Source: Zoroaster sp. YZ-2022
Taxonomy: Eukaryota; Echinodermata; Asteroidea; Forcipulatida; Zoroasteridae
Reading direction: 5' to 3'
Length of the DNA stretch: 64,000 nt
Assembly: GCA_029582265.1 (NCBI GenBank)
Contig: CM055816.1
Location: forward strand, 27,200,366-27,264,365
Made by a program: the position numbers and the translations under genes. Below, piece by piece: positions 25,506 to 37,231 of the stretch. The notes under the pieces were generated by a model that was not told where the DNA came from, ran no database searches, and worked only from the letters and a program-made list of their open reading frames with translations. How positions within the stretch are numbered: the first letter of the stretch is position 1; every line of letters begins with the position of its first letter.

Positions 25506-28500
25506 ATGACCTGCCATGCATGCACGCGCACAGTACCATGCAGCAGCAAAAACAATGGCTTCCCTGAGTGTCGGGCCCGTCTGCAGAAAATGCATCGCAG
25601 AAAATGTACTATTAATAATAATTTGTCTAGCATGGAATCCAAATTTTTATCATTTTTGGAAATGAGTTGGACAACGTTTCTTTCATGTGCAAGTGGATGG
25701 AAGCAATAGACGGTATGGTTGAGTGTGATATTGCCAATGTCCATGTCTAACCATCGAGCAAGGAATGGTCTAATTACGTTAGGGCTGTTGGAGCTAACGT
25801 ACATAACATACGTCGCTGGTAATGAACGATCACAGAATCTCTGTTACAGCTAACGTTACAGGTAATGTAGGAATTAATTTTAAAAGAATTTGAAAAATAT
25901 CTGGACCTAATCAGACTACATATTTTTTGTAAAATAGTTGGACTTAGGCCTATATGAAAAATATCCTTGACAATTTAACTTATGTCGTCAGACTTTTAAT
26001 ATCTCATTGTGGTCTGTCCCTCAGTATCGTGTCTGTTGTTGTTGACATTATTATCATACTTTTTTAGTGACAATTTCAAAAAAAGATCATTCCTGGTGAT
26101 TATTTTCAATAGTTACCATGTTAATACCTTGACCAACAAAATAAACTATAACCCTAACCACCCCAAATCCATCAAAATCCTGAAAGGGGCACTTTTTTGG
26201 GAAAACATCAGCACTGTTGAAAAATGGGATCTTTATAATGGAGTTTTATCAGATACTTAAAAGTAATACTAGTTGCACAAACATAACTTTGTACATGAGC
26301 TAAGAATATTCAACTCTTGGCGGTGTGAATATTTATGGAAATGAATTTTAAGCTGAATTAAAGTTTTGGGTTATTTTTTCATAGTGTATATAATGAAGAT
26401 GGATGCTGACTTAATTATTTATTATCTGACATGTATGGATGAATAGCCGACATTCCTAAAATTAATTACCATTTGATTAACAGATTTATGGGTACCACTC
26501 TGAGTGGTACAAATGCTTCCATGCCATTTGCAGGGCTGAGAGGAAGAAATAAGAAGAAACAGAAACATCAAGGTATGCAAATATTGAAAAATTCGGGTAG
26601 AATGTCGTATCCGTCCGCCACTTTTTCTCATTCAATATAACCAATAAAGTAATCTTACCTACCTCGTAAGGTGAAGAACATATGGATGATGATGGACATA
26701 TACTTCAAATTATTCCAGGATATTTATTTCATGAAAAATCAGCCATTTTGGTATACGATGAATTCCTCAGTCATGTCAGTCTGATGTAAACTCCACAATT
26801 AGTGACCAACACAGTCATTGTACATGTGCAGTGGCAACTATAATATGATCCTTCTATTTTTTAGAAGGGAAATAAAGTCCGAAAACCATCATAAAAGTGG
26901 ATTTTAAAGATAGTTTCACTTTCTGTACCACCAAAAATTGATAGAATAATTTTTAACTGGTTAGTGGTTGCAAAAAAATTCCAAAAAAACCCTTAAAAAG
27001 TGGCGGTTGGATACGACATTCTTTCCAAAAATTCAATCAAGTTTCAAGTATGCAGTAAACTTGGGCGATAACGATTTTTTTTTATCCATGATATATCGGC
27101 AAACATATATTGCAATTTTCAATAATATCGCAATTCTTTTTTTGCATTCATGCATGATTGCTTTAGAGCCAATAACCACAGGTACATGTATGTACCCCTC
27201 TACAAGTGTCACAATAAATTGCAAATTCATTTGCAGAGCGTGTATGTACTTCTGAAGTAGTTTGCTTTTGTTTCTCATTTCTAAAAGCTCAAAAGACTAA
27301 TGATTTTATTTCCATGGAATTTCTGACTTGACTCACAATGTCGATTTATATTTTATCGTGATATATTTGTATTCGCGATTCGCCGATATGCCGATAACGT
27401 AAATATTTTCTCGATATTGTAATCGAATAAAAAAGTTATCGCAATATTCGATATCGTGTTTATCGCCCAAGCTTAGTTTGCAGTAAAATTGTTTCTAGTT
27501 ATATGTTGCTTTTTCGTTTCTTTCTATCTGTTTACCTTGTCTTGTGTGTTTACTTTTGTTAATTTTCACTCTCTTTTTGTCTACAATGCCCATTCTCCTT
27601 ACTCACTTATTCCTCTATTTCTATTAAATATTTATCATTCTTTCTTCATACATATTCAGGTCAACATGAGGTCGAGCGTTAAGAATGCAGCACTGAACCC
27701 CAGAGAAGAAAACTGTGGTCTTCATCAGAGTTACTCCCTGACAAACCGAGAAAAATTGAGAAAAAACTGATAAGTATTCACAGTGCCAAACCTTGATTGC
27801 ATGCCAACTGTTTGAAGCAGCCCAACGGAAAGATGAGAGGTTACTTTTGCAAATCGAAGATAAAGATCTTGTGGGTTTAGAAGTTTGCTATCATTGTCTT
27901 TGCTATAATGAGTATGTACCCAATTCTTGACAAGGCCAGATCCATCAGATAAAATACCTATTTGGTACAATGATGCATAAATAAAATTCTGTGAAGAAGT
28001 CATCCAGAAGAGAATAATAAAAACAATGAAATTCTTTTCACAAAGTCATTACATCGTAAGTTCATCAAGTATGTACAAGAAGTGGAGGGAGTTGACTGGA
28101 GTTGACCCACAATCTGAAAACACGTCTGAAAAGTACATTTCCTACACTGGTAATTCATAGATCATTTACTAAGAATACAATTGACTTGGTGTACAGCCAA
28201 TCTCTCGCTGCAAAAGAACTGGTAGAGACTGCAGTTGGCTCAGATACATTATGTACTGATACTGATATACACTCACTGGCCATAAGTATGGCAACACACA
28301 CCAAAGTGCAGTTTGAAGAACTGTGTTACAATATTTTATTTTATTTTATTTACACTACTTAAGACTTCTTGAAAGTGCCTGTGTTTTGAAGTCAATGTTC
28401 TTTTTTACTGTTCTTGCTCGGAAATTATGTAATACACGATCGATGAAATCAGATTAAATGATCATCTCACCTGTTACTGTAAAGTGCTATTTTGAGCATG

Positions 28501-28740
28501 TTGCAATACTTTTGGCCAGTGAGTGTAGACAGCAGTGAAGGTGCTGGAGAAGCAGAGAGATTTTCACATGAAAGTGCCTATTTTCACACACTCTTCAATG
28601 CATCAGCTGTACTATATAATACACTTATAATGAAGAAATCACATGGCATTACAGCTACCCTGGCCATCAACTTCAGATGACTCATCCTTGCAGACTGCTT
28701 AACAAATGAGCCAGTAATTTTCAATCACCCGCTTTGTTCA
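25506..28740 (+). pseudogene. Decayed multi-exon gene with YHxxCY-type motifs
   Basis: Fragments lie in order on the plus strand, with frameshifts and stops. They are: SKFLSFLEMSWTTFLSCA and then DGMVECDIANVHV (about 25,630-25,758); YGYHSEWYKCFHAI (26,480-26,530, after an AG acceptor at 26,475-26,476, GTATGC donor near 26,579); MRSSVKNAALNPREE (27,666-27,710, after TATTCAG); FEAAQRKDERLLLQIEDKDL and VCYHCLCYNEYV (27,781-27,930, stop at 27,928); EILFTKSLHRKFIKYVQEVE (about 28,030-28,090); LKTRLKSTFPTLVIHRSF and DLVYSQSLAAKELVETAV (28,105-28,230); and possibly LFNASAVLYNTLI (about 28,590-28,630). Order and motifs resemble a large, multicopy, uncharacterised metazoan protein family (cnidarians, fish, echinoderms) with repeated YHxxCYxxF/Y modules, perhaps metal-binding. 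This is my recognition; no search was made. The function is unknown. It lies inside the candidate element and its intron carries a hAT-like MITE. Confidence 0.6.
27059..27478. mobile_element. hAT-like MITE
   Basis: A 420-bp element flanked by an 8-bp target duplication TGCAGTAA (27,051-27,058 and 27,479-27,486). The ends carry CTTGGGCGATAACG on the left and TTATCGCCCAAG on the right as inverted repeats, and the interior is rich in ATATCG/CGATAT. The duplication length matches the hAT superfamily. No coding sequence is present. It sits between two fragments of the decayed gene. Confidence 0.8.
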
Positions 28741-30280
28741 TCTTACACTAGGACACTCATTCCATGACCCATTGAAAGTCTAATCTGATTGAGATGATAT
28801 TGCCCCTTTAACCATTATCTTTAATTGAAAAATTCTGTTGACTTTCTTTTCATGCACCAGTAAAAGTTTTGTTTTTTTAAGTGTGCTAAAGGTTCAACAA
28901 TACTAGCCAAAACCAATTAATGCCAGGGACTACAGGTTCACTTGTTCGAATATTTAGTCCTTCAGAAAAAAAAATTATTTTCATTGCAAATTAGACCTTG
29001 AAGTTTGGATAACCTTTATCCTGTATGAAATGGATTATTATTGATGGGTGCAAAAATGGATGGAAAAGGAGTATCATGACCATGACAAAATAAAGCAGAA
29101 GTGTCATACAAAAGATAAATTTGTTTTGCATTTCCTTTATTTAAATAACTTATTAATTGTGTGTATTAACGAAGAATGTGTTTTATCAATTTAAATATTT
29201 ACACAAAACATTGACAATTAATAACCAATACTGAACTTTTTAAAGATGATAAAAGATTTACAAATTGGTCTCTGATGTAGGCAGGGTTAGAATCAGGGTT
29301 GCCCAAAGCGGGTGGGGCTCAAGGCAAGGAGATGGGGATGAAACGAAACCCCAAAATATTGAGATGTATGGTCAATTTAGATTGTTTTCACATGATCAAT
29401 TAAATTGGAATACTACCCCACGACACCATGGATCTTACCCTGGGAGTAAGGGGTAGAGGACTGGGGGATCAGACGAGTTCAGACCTTTTATTCAAGGCAA
29501 TTTTTTTTAAACTGGTTCATTTTTTACAATGACAAATATTCCCCAAATATGGAATCCCCTTTCCAAACTCTTCCAAACATAAAAAACATAGCCCATGTGA
29601 ACTATTCAAATTATACAAAATTGAAATGTACATTAAAATGTACAGTTTTCTAAAAATGGCCGAAAGAGGGCGCTATTTTCATGTCATTCAAATGCAAATA
29701 TCTGCCAAACGGGCAAGATTCGTGATTGTGGATTTATATATTAGCAATTTACATGTAATGATCTACTGTTTCCACGCTCATGCCTGATATGTGTCACAAA
29801 ACACAATTTCTGAACACACTTTCATTGCACACCCCCTAGTAAGTAGTCTAGTAGTCTGAAGTCAAATTACACGCCGAACTTATCTCTCGTAGCCATAGTC
29901 TCTTGTCAAGTCGCACTTGACACCACTGATGCGAGTTTTGTCGTGAAACCTTTCTGAAGAGAAAACCATATTTACCAAGTTCAGACTTAATTTGGTTGGA
30001 GGAATTTAAAATTATATGGGATGACTGAACCGGAAGTTAATGTATTCAGCACATGTTATTTTCATTATATATCATAAAAACACATATCTCCTGAAGTAAC
30101 TCATATTATGAGGAACAATTTTGTGAAGTATGAATGACGTCAGATAATTGAACCAGAAGTTAATGTATTCAGTATAACACAATATGTGGTATTTCATATA
30201 TATTACATATTATGAAAACTCATATCTCCTGAAGTAACTCTTGTCTTTTAATAACTTTAGGTGATGATGTCATATTAGGC
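28741..30280. other. Right part of the candidate element, no gene seen
   Basis: Noncoding AT-rich DNA with short diverged repeats shared with 25,075-25,375. Nothing else was recognised. Confidence 0.5.
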
Positions 30281-30327
30281 GCACTCGAACACCTTGAGTT
30301 TGTTTTTAACAAACTCTATACCTCTAG

Positions 30328-30597
30328 TTCGTTTTGTTTTCATTTAAGATTATTACTTGGTGACCCCCAAAAATAGCAATTCTAATTTATTTCTCTTTAG
30401 AATGCCAGGAGTGTTCAATGATTGTAATGGTGTATTAGCTGAAGACAGTGTGAATCCAAGCTGTAGGGTAAATGAAAGGGGAAACACGGTACAATCTGAT
30501 AACTTGCCCGCTGGCTACACCGATCTGCCAACTAATGCACGACATGAATCCACGAATAAACGCACTAATTGTGCCTTTAAAGAGGATCTGATGATAT

Positions 30598-30644
<47 letters not shown>

Positions 30645-31040
30645 TTTTTTGCCAACCAGTGAAATACATGTATGCGGTTATTGGAACCAGACCACATTTC
30701 CCATAATATACGTTCATACTCATACTCTTAATGTGAAAAAAGTCGTTTAACACATCACGGCACATTTTTTTGTTAACCTGTTAAGCTTTTACGTCAAACA
30801 GTTCCACACAATAATTTCTGAGACTGATGTAACTAAAAGGATAGTTCTTCAGAAATGTATAGCTCAAGCTTCTTTGACAATCATCATCTTTTGACTATTA
30901 ATATTTTACATCAAGCTTTATATAAAACTCTAATCAAACTTGTCTTTTCATTTAAGATTACCAATAGTGTACAATAGATTTCATGGGTAAATGAAAGGGG
31001 GTGAATACGGCAAAGGAAGGGTACACTGCAAGAAACGGGG
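30328..31040. other. Repeat-derived spacer with (ATTT)n tract
   Basis: 30,418-30,480 (GATTGTAATGGTGTATTAGC) resembles 36,770 and 44,630 in the composite-unit chain. A run of about 13 ATTT units lies at 30,597-30,650. 30,960-31,040 introduces the following minisatellite. No gene was recognised. Confidence 0.6.
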
Positions 31041-31043
31041 GGA

Positions 31044-32250
31044 CGCCTAAATAATGAATGGTAAAATAACATGTATGATGATATAAAGGGACACGCCCCC
31101 CCCCCGCCATCCACCAATGGTTTGAGACTCAAGAAACGGGATGGACGCCTAAATAATGAATGGTAAAATAACATGTATGATGATATAAAGGGACACGTCC
31201 CCCCCCCCCCCGCCATCCACCAATGGTTTGAGACTCAAGAAACGGGGCAGGGGGGAGGACGCCTAAAGAATGAATGGTAAAATAACATATATGATGATAT
31301 AAAGGAACACATCCCCTCGGCCCCCTCGCCATCCACCAATGGTTTGAGACTCAAGAAACGGGGGGGGGGGGGACGCCTAAATAATGAATCGTAAATTAAC
31401 ATGTGTGATGATATAAAGGGACACGCCCCCTCCCCCTCCTGCCATCTAACAATGGTTTGAGACTCAAGAAATGGGAGGGACGCCTAAATAATGAATGGTA
31501 AAATAACATGTATGATGATATAAAGGGACCGTCCCCCCCCCCCACCATCCACCAATGGTTTGAGACTCAAGAAACGGGGGGACGCCTAAATAATGAATGG
31601 TAAAATAACATGTATGATGATATAAAGGGACCGTCCCCCCCCCTCCCCCCGCCATCCACCAATGGTTTGAGACTCAAGGAACGGTTGGGGGACGCCTAAA
31701 TAATGAATGGTAAAATAACATGTATGATGATATAAAGGGACACGCCCCCCAGCCATCCACCAATGGTTTGAGTATCAAGAAACGGGAGGGACGATAAAAT
31801 AATGAATGGTAAAATAACATTTATGATGATATAAAGGAACACGTTCCCCCCCCCCCCCCCCCCCCCCGCCATCCACCAATGGTTTGAGACTCAAGAACGG
31901 GAGGGACGCCTAAATAATGAATGGTAAAATAACATGTATGATGATATAAAGGGACACGCCCCCCAGCCATCCACCAATGGTTTGAGACTCAAGAAATAGT
32001 TGGGGAGTACGCCTAAATAATGAAAGGTAAAATAACATGTATGATGATATAAAGGGACACGCCCCCCCCCCCCCCCCGCCATCCACCAATGGTTTGAGAC
32101 TCAAGAAACGGGAGGGACGCCTAAATAATGAATGGTAAAATAACATGTATGATGATATAAAGGAACACATCCCCCTCCCCGCCATCCACCAATGGTTTGA
32201 GACTCAAGAAACGGGAGGGACGCCTAAATAATGAATGGTAAAATAACAAA
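31044..32250. repeat. About 100-115-bp minisatellite with C and G tracts, 12 units
   Basis: GCCTAAATAATGAATGG or a variant recurs near 31,046, 31,147, 31,260, 31,374, 31,480, 31,585, 31,692, 31,795, 31,908, 32,009, 32,118 and 32,221. Every unit holds GATGATATAAAGG, CCATCCACCAATGGTTTGAG, a C run of variable length (about 22 at 31,846-31,867) and usually a G run after AAGAAAC. Single relatives of the unit occur at 575-655 and 36,860-36,950. Several overlapping short minus-strand reading frames are artefacts. Confidence 0.93.
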
Positions 32251-33040
32251 AGATCAGAAATAATTAAATAAATCCTGTGAAGCGGCAACCTGGGGATCAC
32301 TAGAAGAGGATGCGATATTTGTTATGATACAATTTCACAAAATTTTCAGTAGAAAAGCAGAATATGTACAGGTATAAATATGTATAAATACCTGTACATA
32401 TTATGTTGGTGTCTGTATTGTACATACAGGCAATATCGAATATCAAAGAGTAGTCTTGGCTCAAGCGTCAATATCCTACTCTCTGTAATGCCACTGGTGG
32501 AGGTGCAAGGGATTAATGCTATCAACATAATTATTCTATTAAAGACTAGTCTTGGTTCAAGTCTGGATTGTTTTGTTCATATTATAACATTCAGATTAGA
32601 CTTAATTAAACCTGACTTGTAAACTTTGTCTGTATTGTTCAGAATAGTCTCACTTCTGAAACTGACACATTTCGTTATTTCAACATTATGTGTTATTTAT
32701 CAATACTAACAACGTCCGATCGCGACGAGACTTAAGAAGTACCGGTATGAAATACGAATATTTGTAGGGCTAATTCTGAAGTTACATAATTATTACGTCA
32801 TAAGGTGCCAAATTACATATTTATAACATTTTACTTAAAAACCCTTACGTTTCACGTTTTTGATGTGTTAATGAACATGTCATTTACACTCATACCTCTA
32901 AAAAAATGTTGTCAAGAAAACTCAGAACAGCTCTGAGGTCTGTTCCAAAAGAAAACATTGTCGAGTTTTATGTGTTACCTTGTCCACAATAAAAGAAAAA
33001 TAAACACCTTTATAATTATACAAATACATGTGCATACACA
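32251..33040. other. No gene recognised; contains a 15-bp-arm hairpin
   Basis: Perfect inverted repeat AATATGTACAGGTAT (32,361-32,375) and its complement (32,388-32,402) with a 12-nt loop. Two GTCTTGGYTCAAG motifs lie at about 32,454 and 32,550. Nothing else was identified. Confidence 0.55.
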
Positions 33041-33045
33041 TCTGA

Positions 33046-33490
33046 GTATATTCGAGCGAGGTCTTCAGGGTTTTCGTCCCAGTGTCTGGACTGGCTATTG
33101 CTGCGCTGGCAGGGTGAGAAAAGGCTGGTGTTCAATTTGAAATAAAGAACATTTTTGTTAACTATATGCATGCTAGCCATCAGCACCAGATCAAGAAATA
33201 AATTTGCAGAAAAGCGTATTTCTAATGACATGAGGTCAACGTATAATTCAACAAGAAATTAATTAACATTTAATTTATTAATGCAACAACAAAATTATTA
33301 AGAGAATATCAAAATCAACAAATTTAATACATTTTTCACAGAGGGTAGTTTCACAGACTGTAGCCGGTGTACGTAAACGGCTTCGGTGAAGCCGAGCGAG
33401 GTCTCCGGGGTTCCTCGGTGCCCAGACTGACGGATGCCGCGCTGACAGGGTGAGAAAACACCGATGTTCAATTTGAAACGATATGTAACC
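33046..33490. repeat. Two diverged copies of a roughly 120-165-bp repeat
   Basis: 33,046-33,210 and 33,385-33,500 share GAGCGAGGTCT, GCGCTGRCAGGGTGAGAAAA and GTTCAATTTGAAA, then CATCAGYACCAGATCA. The family is unknown; it may be a short retroposon. Confidence 0.6.
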
Positions 33491-33859
33491 ATCAGTACCA
33501 GATCATCAGCAGAAAAAAATGATTATTTAGAAACATTTATTTCATGCCAACTTCATAAAGAAATAATTTACATTATTTGTTCCAATTCATATATTAAGAC
33601 AGATGCAACAAAACTATAAGCTGTAAATTAATTAACACAAAATAAACAAAATAAACAACTAAACAAAACAAATTAAATAATGATAACATGTAAGGAAAAT
33701 GAGGAAGCAAAGCTTTTGTACTCTTCCCAAACACAAACAAAACACAATTAACAGGAGATATATACAAGACAAAGACAAGTCAAGCAAAAACAGGAGTAAG
33801 ACTGGATGTAGCTTTATACTGGATGTAAAATCAGGTTATCTACATATATGATTCTAAAA

Positions 33860-34265
33860 TACTACTTTTATGTTTTTGGCCAAAAGATGTCGGGTAAACA
33901 GCTTGCCTTAAGTCTGTACAAAACACGACTCTGTAATAGGCTATTGTTTGAGTGAGTTGTCTTAGTAAAATTAACGTAAATATTACCATTTGTTGAACTA
34001 CGAGTCTCATAGGAGTGAACAGAAGCAATTAATGTAAACCAAGAGTGAAAACTAACAGGCAGTAAGTTATGAATATATTTAAACCTAAATTTCCCTAAAT
34101 TAAAATAATAGATGTTTCTCAGTTTTAAAAGTTTGAGATTTTCAAATAAAGGATTTTCAAAATAAAAGATCACGGAACCCAACCTTGTTTACAATGCGAA
34201 TTGCTCGTTTCTGTAGAAACCCTAACAAAATGCACTGTTTTCGCCAAAAAGAGTTTCAATCGTGT
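33860..34265 (-). mobile_element. Non-LTR retrotransposon remnant (RT C-terminal part)
   Basis: On the minus strand GFLQKRAIRIVNKVGFRD (about 34,190-34,245) is followed, after a frame change, by ENPLFENLKLLKLRNIYYFN and SVHSYETRS (34,182-33,960). This pattern, LQKRAIRI then L..L.L.DIY, then HSYNTR-like, is characteristic of the C-terminal end of LINE proteins with a CR1/RTE-like organisation. It is 5'-truncated and frameshifted. The 3' end is not delimited. Confidence 0.65.
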
Positions 34266-34299
34266 CATAATAAAAACATTTAAAACAAAATCTTACTAG

Positions 34300-34440
34300 A
34301 CAGTATTAACATTGATTTAATTTTGCCCTGCACCGACGTGTAGACACTGCATACTCAGTGCCTGTAAAACATAGGCGACTCGGTGGGAATCGAACCCACG
34401 ACCTCATGCTGACTATTGCAGACGTCTTAAAAAATTTTAA
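34300..34440 (-). mobile_element. tRNA-like SINE fragment
   Basis: The minus strand has GTGGGTTCGATTCCCACC (34,404-34,385), a good B box with TΨC-arm pairing. There is no matching A box or full cloverleaf. A truncated tRNA-derived SINE is more likely than a tRNA gene. Confidence 0.45.
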
Positions 34441-34619
34441 TTGAAACATAAACTAAAGACTCAATTACTGAGGAAGTATTTATAATATGAATAACATCAC
34501 TGGCTCATTTATGCAGCAGCAATGATAATATGACTTTATTATGTGGTGTATTATTTTCGGTCACTGATGAGTTAATCTAAACTAGCATGCACTCCGATTC
34601 CATGCCCTGTTTGATCGTG

Positions 34620-36560
34620 ATGATATTGTCTCTTTAATATGGATATAATTGTCTTTTTGATGACAGGACAATTTAGTGTTTCATTACGTTTTTCCGCCCG
34701 CTGTTGGTTCGTATTATAATGAGAGGTTTCAGCTCTTACTGAGAACAGACTATTGAATTTTAATCGTTTTTTGTTCGGTAATATTAATTGTTGTGCTTGT
34801 AACGGTTATTGGCTCGAACAAAATGACAATAAAACTACCGAATATTATATAAATCATTTGTCAACGAGAGATATGAAAATCAATAAATTTGTTTTTGATG
34901 ACAAACTAATATTATCTTTAACAGTCCAAACAGTACAGACACCTTTAATAATCAGGGGTGGATTCAGGGCAGCTGAAATGAAAATGAGACATCGTACAGC
35001 AAAAAGGGGTGAAACTGCCTCAAAGGGGTCCACGTTTATAAAGTAAAGGGTAAATTTATTGCAAGGTGATGAATGGACACTTGTCCTCTTTGCCTGGCTC
35101 CTTTATCCGCTAATCTTCCCTCTGGTTCACCCGATCTGCCAATGATAGTTGGTATTAGTTTTCATGAAGCAACAAGCAAATGCATTTGTGCCTTTACGTG
35201 GTGTCTGATGAGGAGGTAATGTTAACCTAGTACCTCTACACGACTCTGGACCTCTCGCGACTCCTCCGGAACCACTAGATGCCCAGACTGACATTCCCAA
35301 TTGAAATATGTAGGATTTTTAATTTGTTTATTTTCTCGTTGTTATTCTGTCTACGTACACAAATGTACTGCCCACTTTTTCTTTATAGAATTCTAGAATA
35401 AATCGTTAAGTGTTATACTTGGACGTGATGTATGTTTTGTAAAAGAATAGAAATACACCAATGGCTACCATGTCAGCGATACAATCCTTTTGAAATTATG
35501 GAAAACAGTTCAGTCTTTGTAATAACACATTAAATTATTATTACCTTGGAGTCACAAGTTGAAAATAAAGTGTGCGTGATTTCAATACGCGCGCGTATGA
35601 CGCATTATAAGTTTTGAAAGGATAAATCCAGTGGTAAGATCATACATCTCGCTCTAATCTTCATAAGTTATATATGCATTTGTGTACGTAGGCAGTGATT
35701 AATGAAATTTCGAGACATTTAAGAAGAAAATTTCAATGTTTTATATTTGATTAATTGCTTAGTTGTTAGTTGCTATTTCTTTTTCTTTCATTGAAAATGC
35801 CTAAGTTGTTGTTATAACGTATTATAACATCATAGCAATGAGGCAGGTGTTGCGGGATTCAAGGTTAAAAATAAACAGGACAAGATTATTATATCCAATG
35901 GACAATTCGCCACATCACAGGGTTAAGAGATGAATATGTTGTGCTAGCTGAAAATAAGAAGACAAAATCTGCAAACTATTGCGAAATGTCAACCTGTCAG
36001 TTCCGGTCCATTGCAAATTCCTACTGGTATACATAACAACAAGATTCAATTTACACTATTAAAAGGAAAAGCCATTAGACTAATTAATGGCTTACTATTA
36101 GCGTTTCCCCTGCGAATGGATTGTAAATAATATATTATGAGATTTTTACGCTCATAAATTCACTGCGATCACGATCAATATCACACAAAAACTTGTAAAA
36201 AGCCAACATGTGATATTGATAAAAACGATTAACTTTACTCACATGTTTAAAGCTACAATTATTACTAACAACAATCCAATGTAAAGTGAATAAAACAATC
36301 ATTTCAGCAATAATAACATCTGTCCTGTAGGCCCTACTCCATTTTAAATAAAAAAATGGGTTTGATATTAGTTGAAAAAAATGTGACAGAATTACATGAG
36401 ATGAAACACGTGCACGTGTAAACATGTTAAAACCTACCAATTGAAAAGCAAGAAATATTTTTATGTCGAAAAAAATTTGGTTTTGTGTTATAAATTATAT
36501 GCAATATGCCTCTAAATAGCCTCAGATTGCACCAGAGGGCATCTACAACCTAAATATTTC
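34620..36560. repeat. Composite repeat unit, copy C
   Basis: Collinear with about 965-3,480, but it lacks the GACGTC insertion and part of the 5' region. It carries the inverted repeat ATCAATATCACA/TGTGATATTGAT (36,176-36,222), which other copies have as a variable A/T-rich junction. The CACGTGCACGTG motif is retained. Confidence 0.85.
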
Positions 36561-37231
36561 CCGGGGCCCTTAAATGGGCCCCGGACCCCACGCCGTAGTG
36601 GCTTCGCGCTACGCGCTCGCAGATTCGTCTCATACAAATGCTCCTACCCTATAATTTCATCATGGCTAGAACACTGGTCTTCAGACAAGAAGATTTCAAA
36701 AGATTTGTTGACCTCGTTTTATACAAGACTTTGTTCAAACTCTTCAAAATGTCAATTATAGTCTACGATGATTGTAATGTTGTATTAGCTGAAGGCGAAT
36801 CCAGGCAGCTCAGCAGAGCCCAATGAAAGGGGGTAAACAACACACTGACAAAACGGTGGACACGCATAGAACATGTATGGTAGAAGAACTCCGTCTCCCC
36901 AATCACCACCTTATCAATACACCAAATGGTTTAAGTCAAGGTATTTGGACTTGAAATGGCTCATTAAGTGTTTCCACACGTAGTCGGCTTGTAAATAATA
37001 TACGAGAGTATTCAGCTCTTACTGAGAACAGACTATTGAATTTTAATGGTAATGGCGTGCTGGTAACATTATTATTTCATACGTATAATAAATTATAGTA
37101 ATAACATTTGTCAAATTTGAAGTCGTTTTGATGACAGGCCAATTTAGTGTTTCATTAAGTGTTTCCACCTGCAGTCGGCTTGTAAATTATTTATGGAGAG
37201 GTACAGATTCAGCTAGATTTTTATGACAGAC
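36561..37231. repeat. Linker segment duplicated at about 44.45-45.11 kb
   Basis: It begins with a perfect hairpin CCGGGGCCC-TTAAAT-GGGCCCCGG (36,561-36,584). It then runs collinear with 44,453-45,113, including the pair of AGTCGGCTTGTAAAT phrases. No gene was recognised. Confidence 0.8.

Larger units (their letters stand above)
24800..30327 (+). mobile_element. Candidate rolling-circle-like (Helitron/Helentron-type) element
   Basis: The left side has two hairpin modules in tandem: GTGTTCG/CGAACAC (24,800-24,823) and GGTGTTTGGG/CCCAAACACC (24,852-24,877). Both are followed by TCTTGATATTGTTCG. The right side has CTCGAACACCTTGAG, then a hairpin GAGTTTGTT/AACAAACTC (30,296-30,316), then TATACCT and CTAG followed by T (30,324-30,328). 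A hairpin a few bases before CTRR-T is the established signature of a Helitron 3' end, and the CGAACACCT subterminal sequence is shared by both ends. The interior holds a decayed gene on the plus strand. No Rep/helicase domain was seen, so any such element would be non-autonomous. The 5' TC terminus is not located; the ends could belong to separate elements. Confidence 0.45.

Noticed and set aside
25457..25804. 115-residue minus-strand frame
   Set aside because: It is antisense to fragments of the decayed plus-strand gene and shows no recognisable motif.
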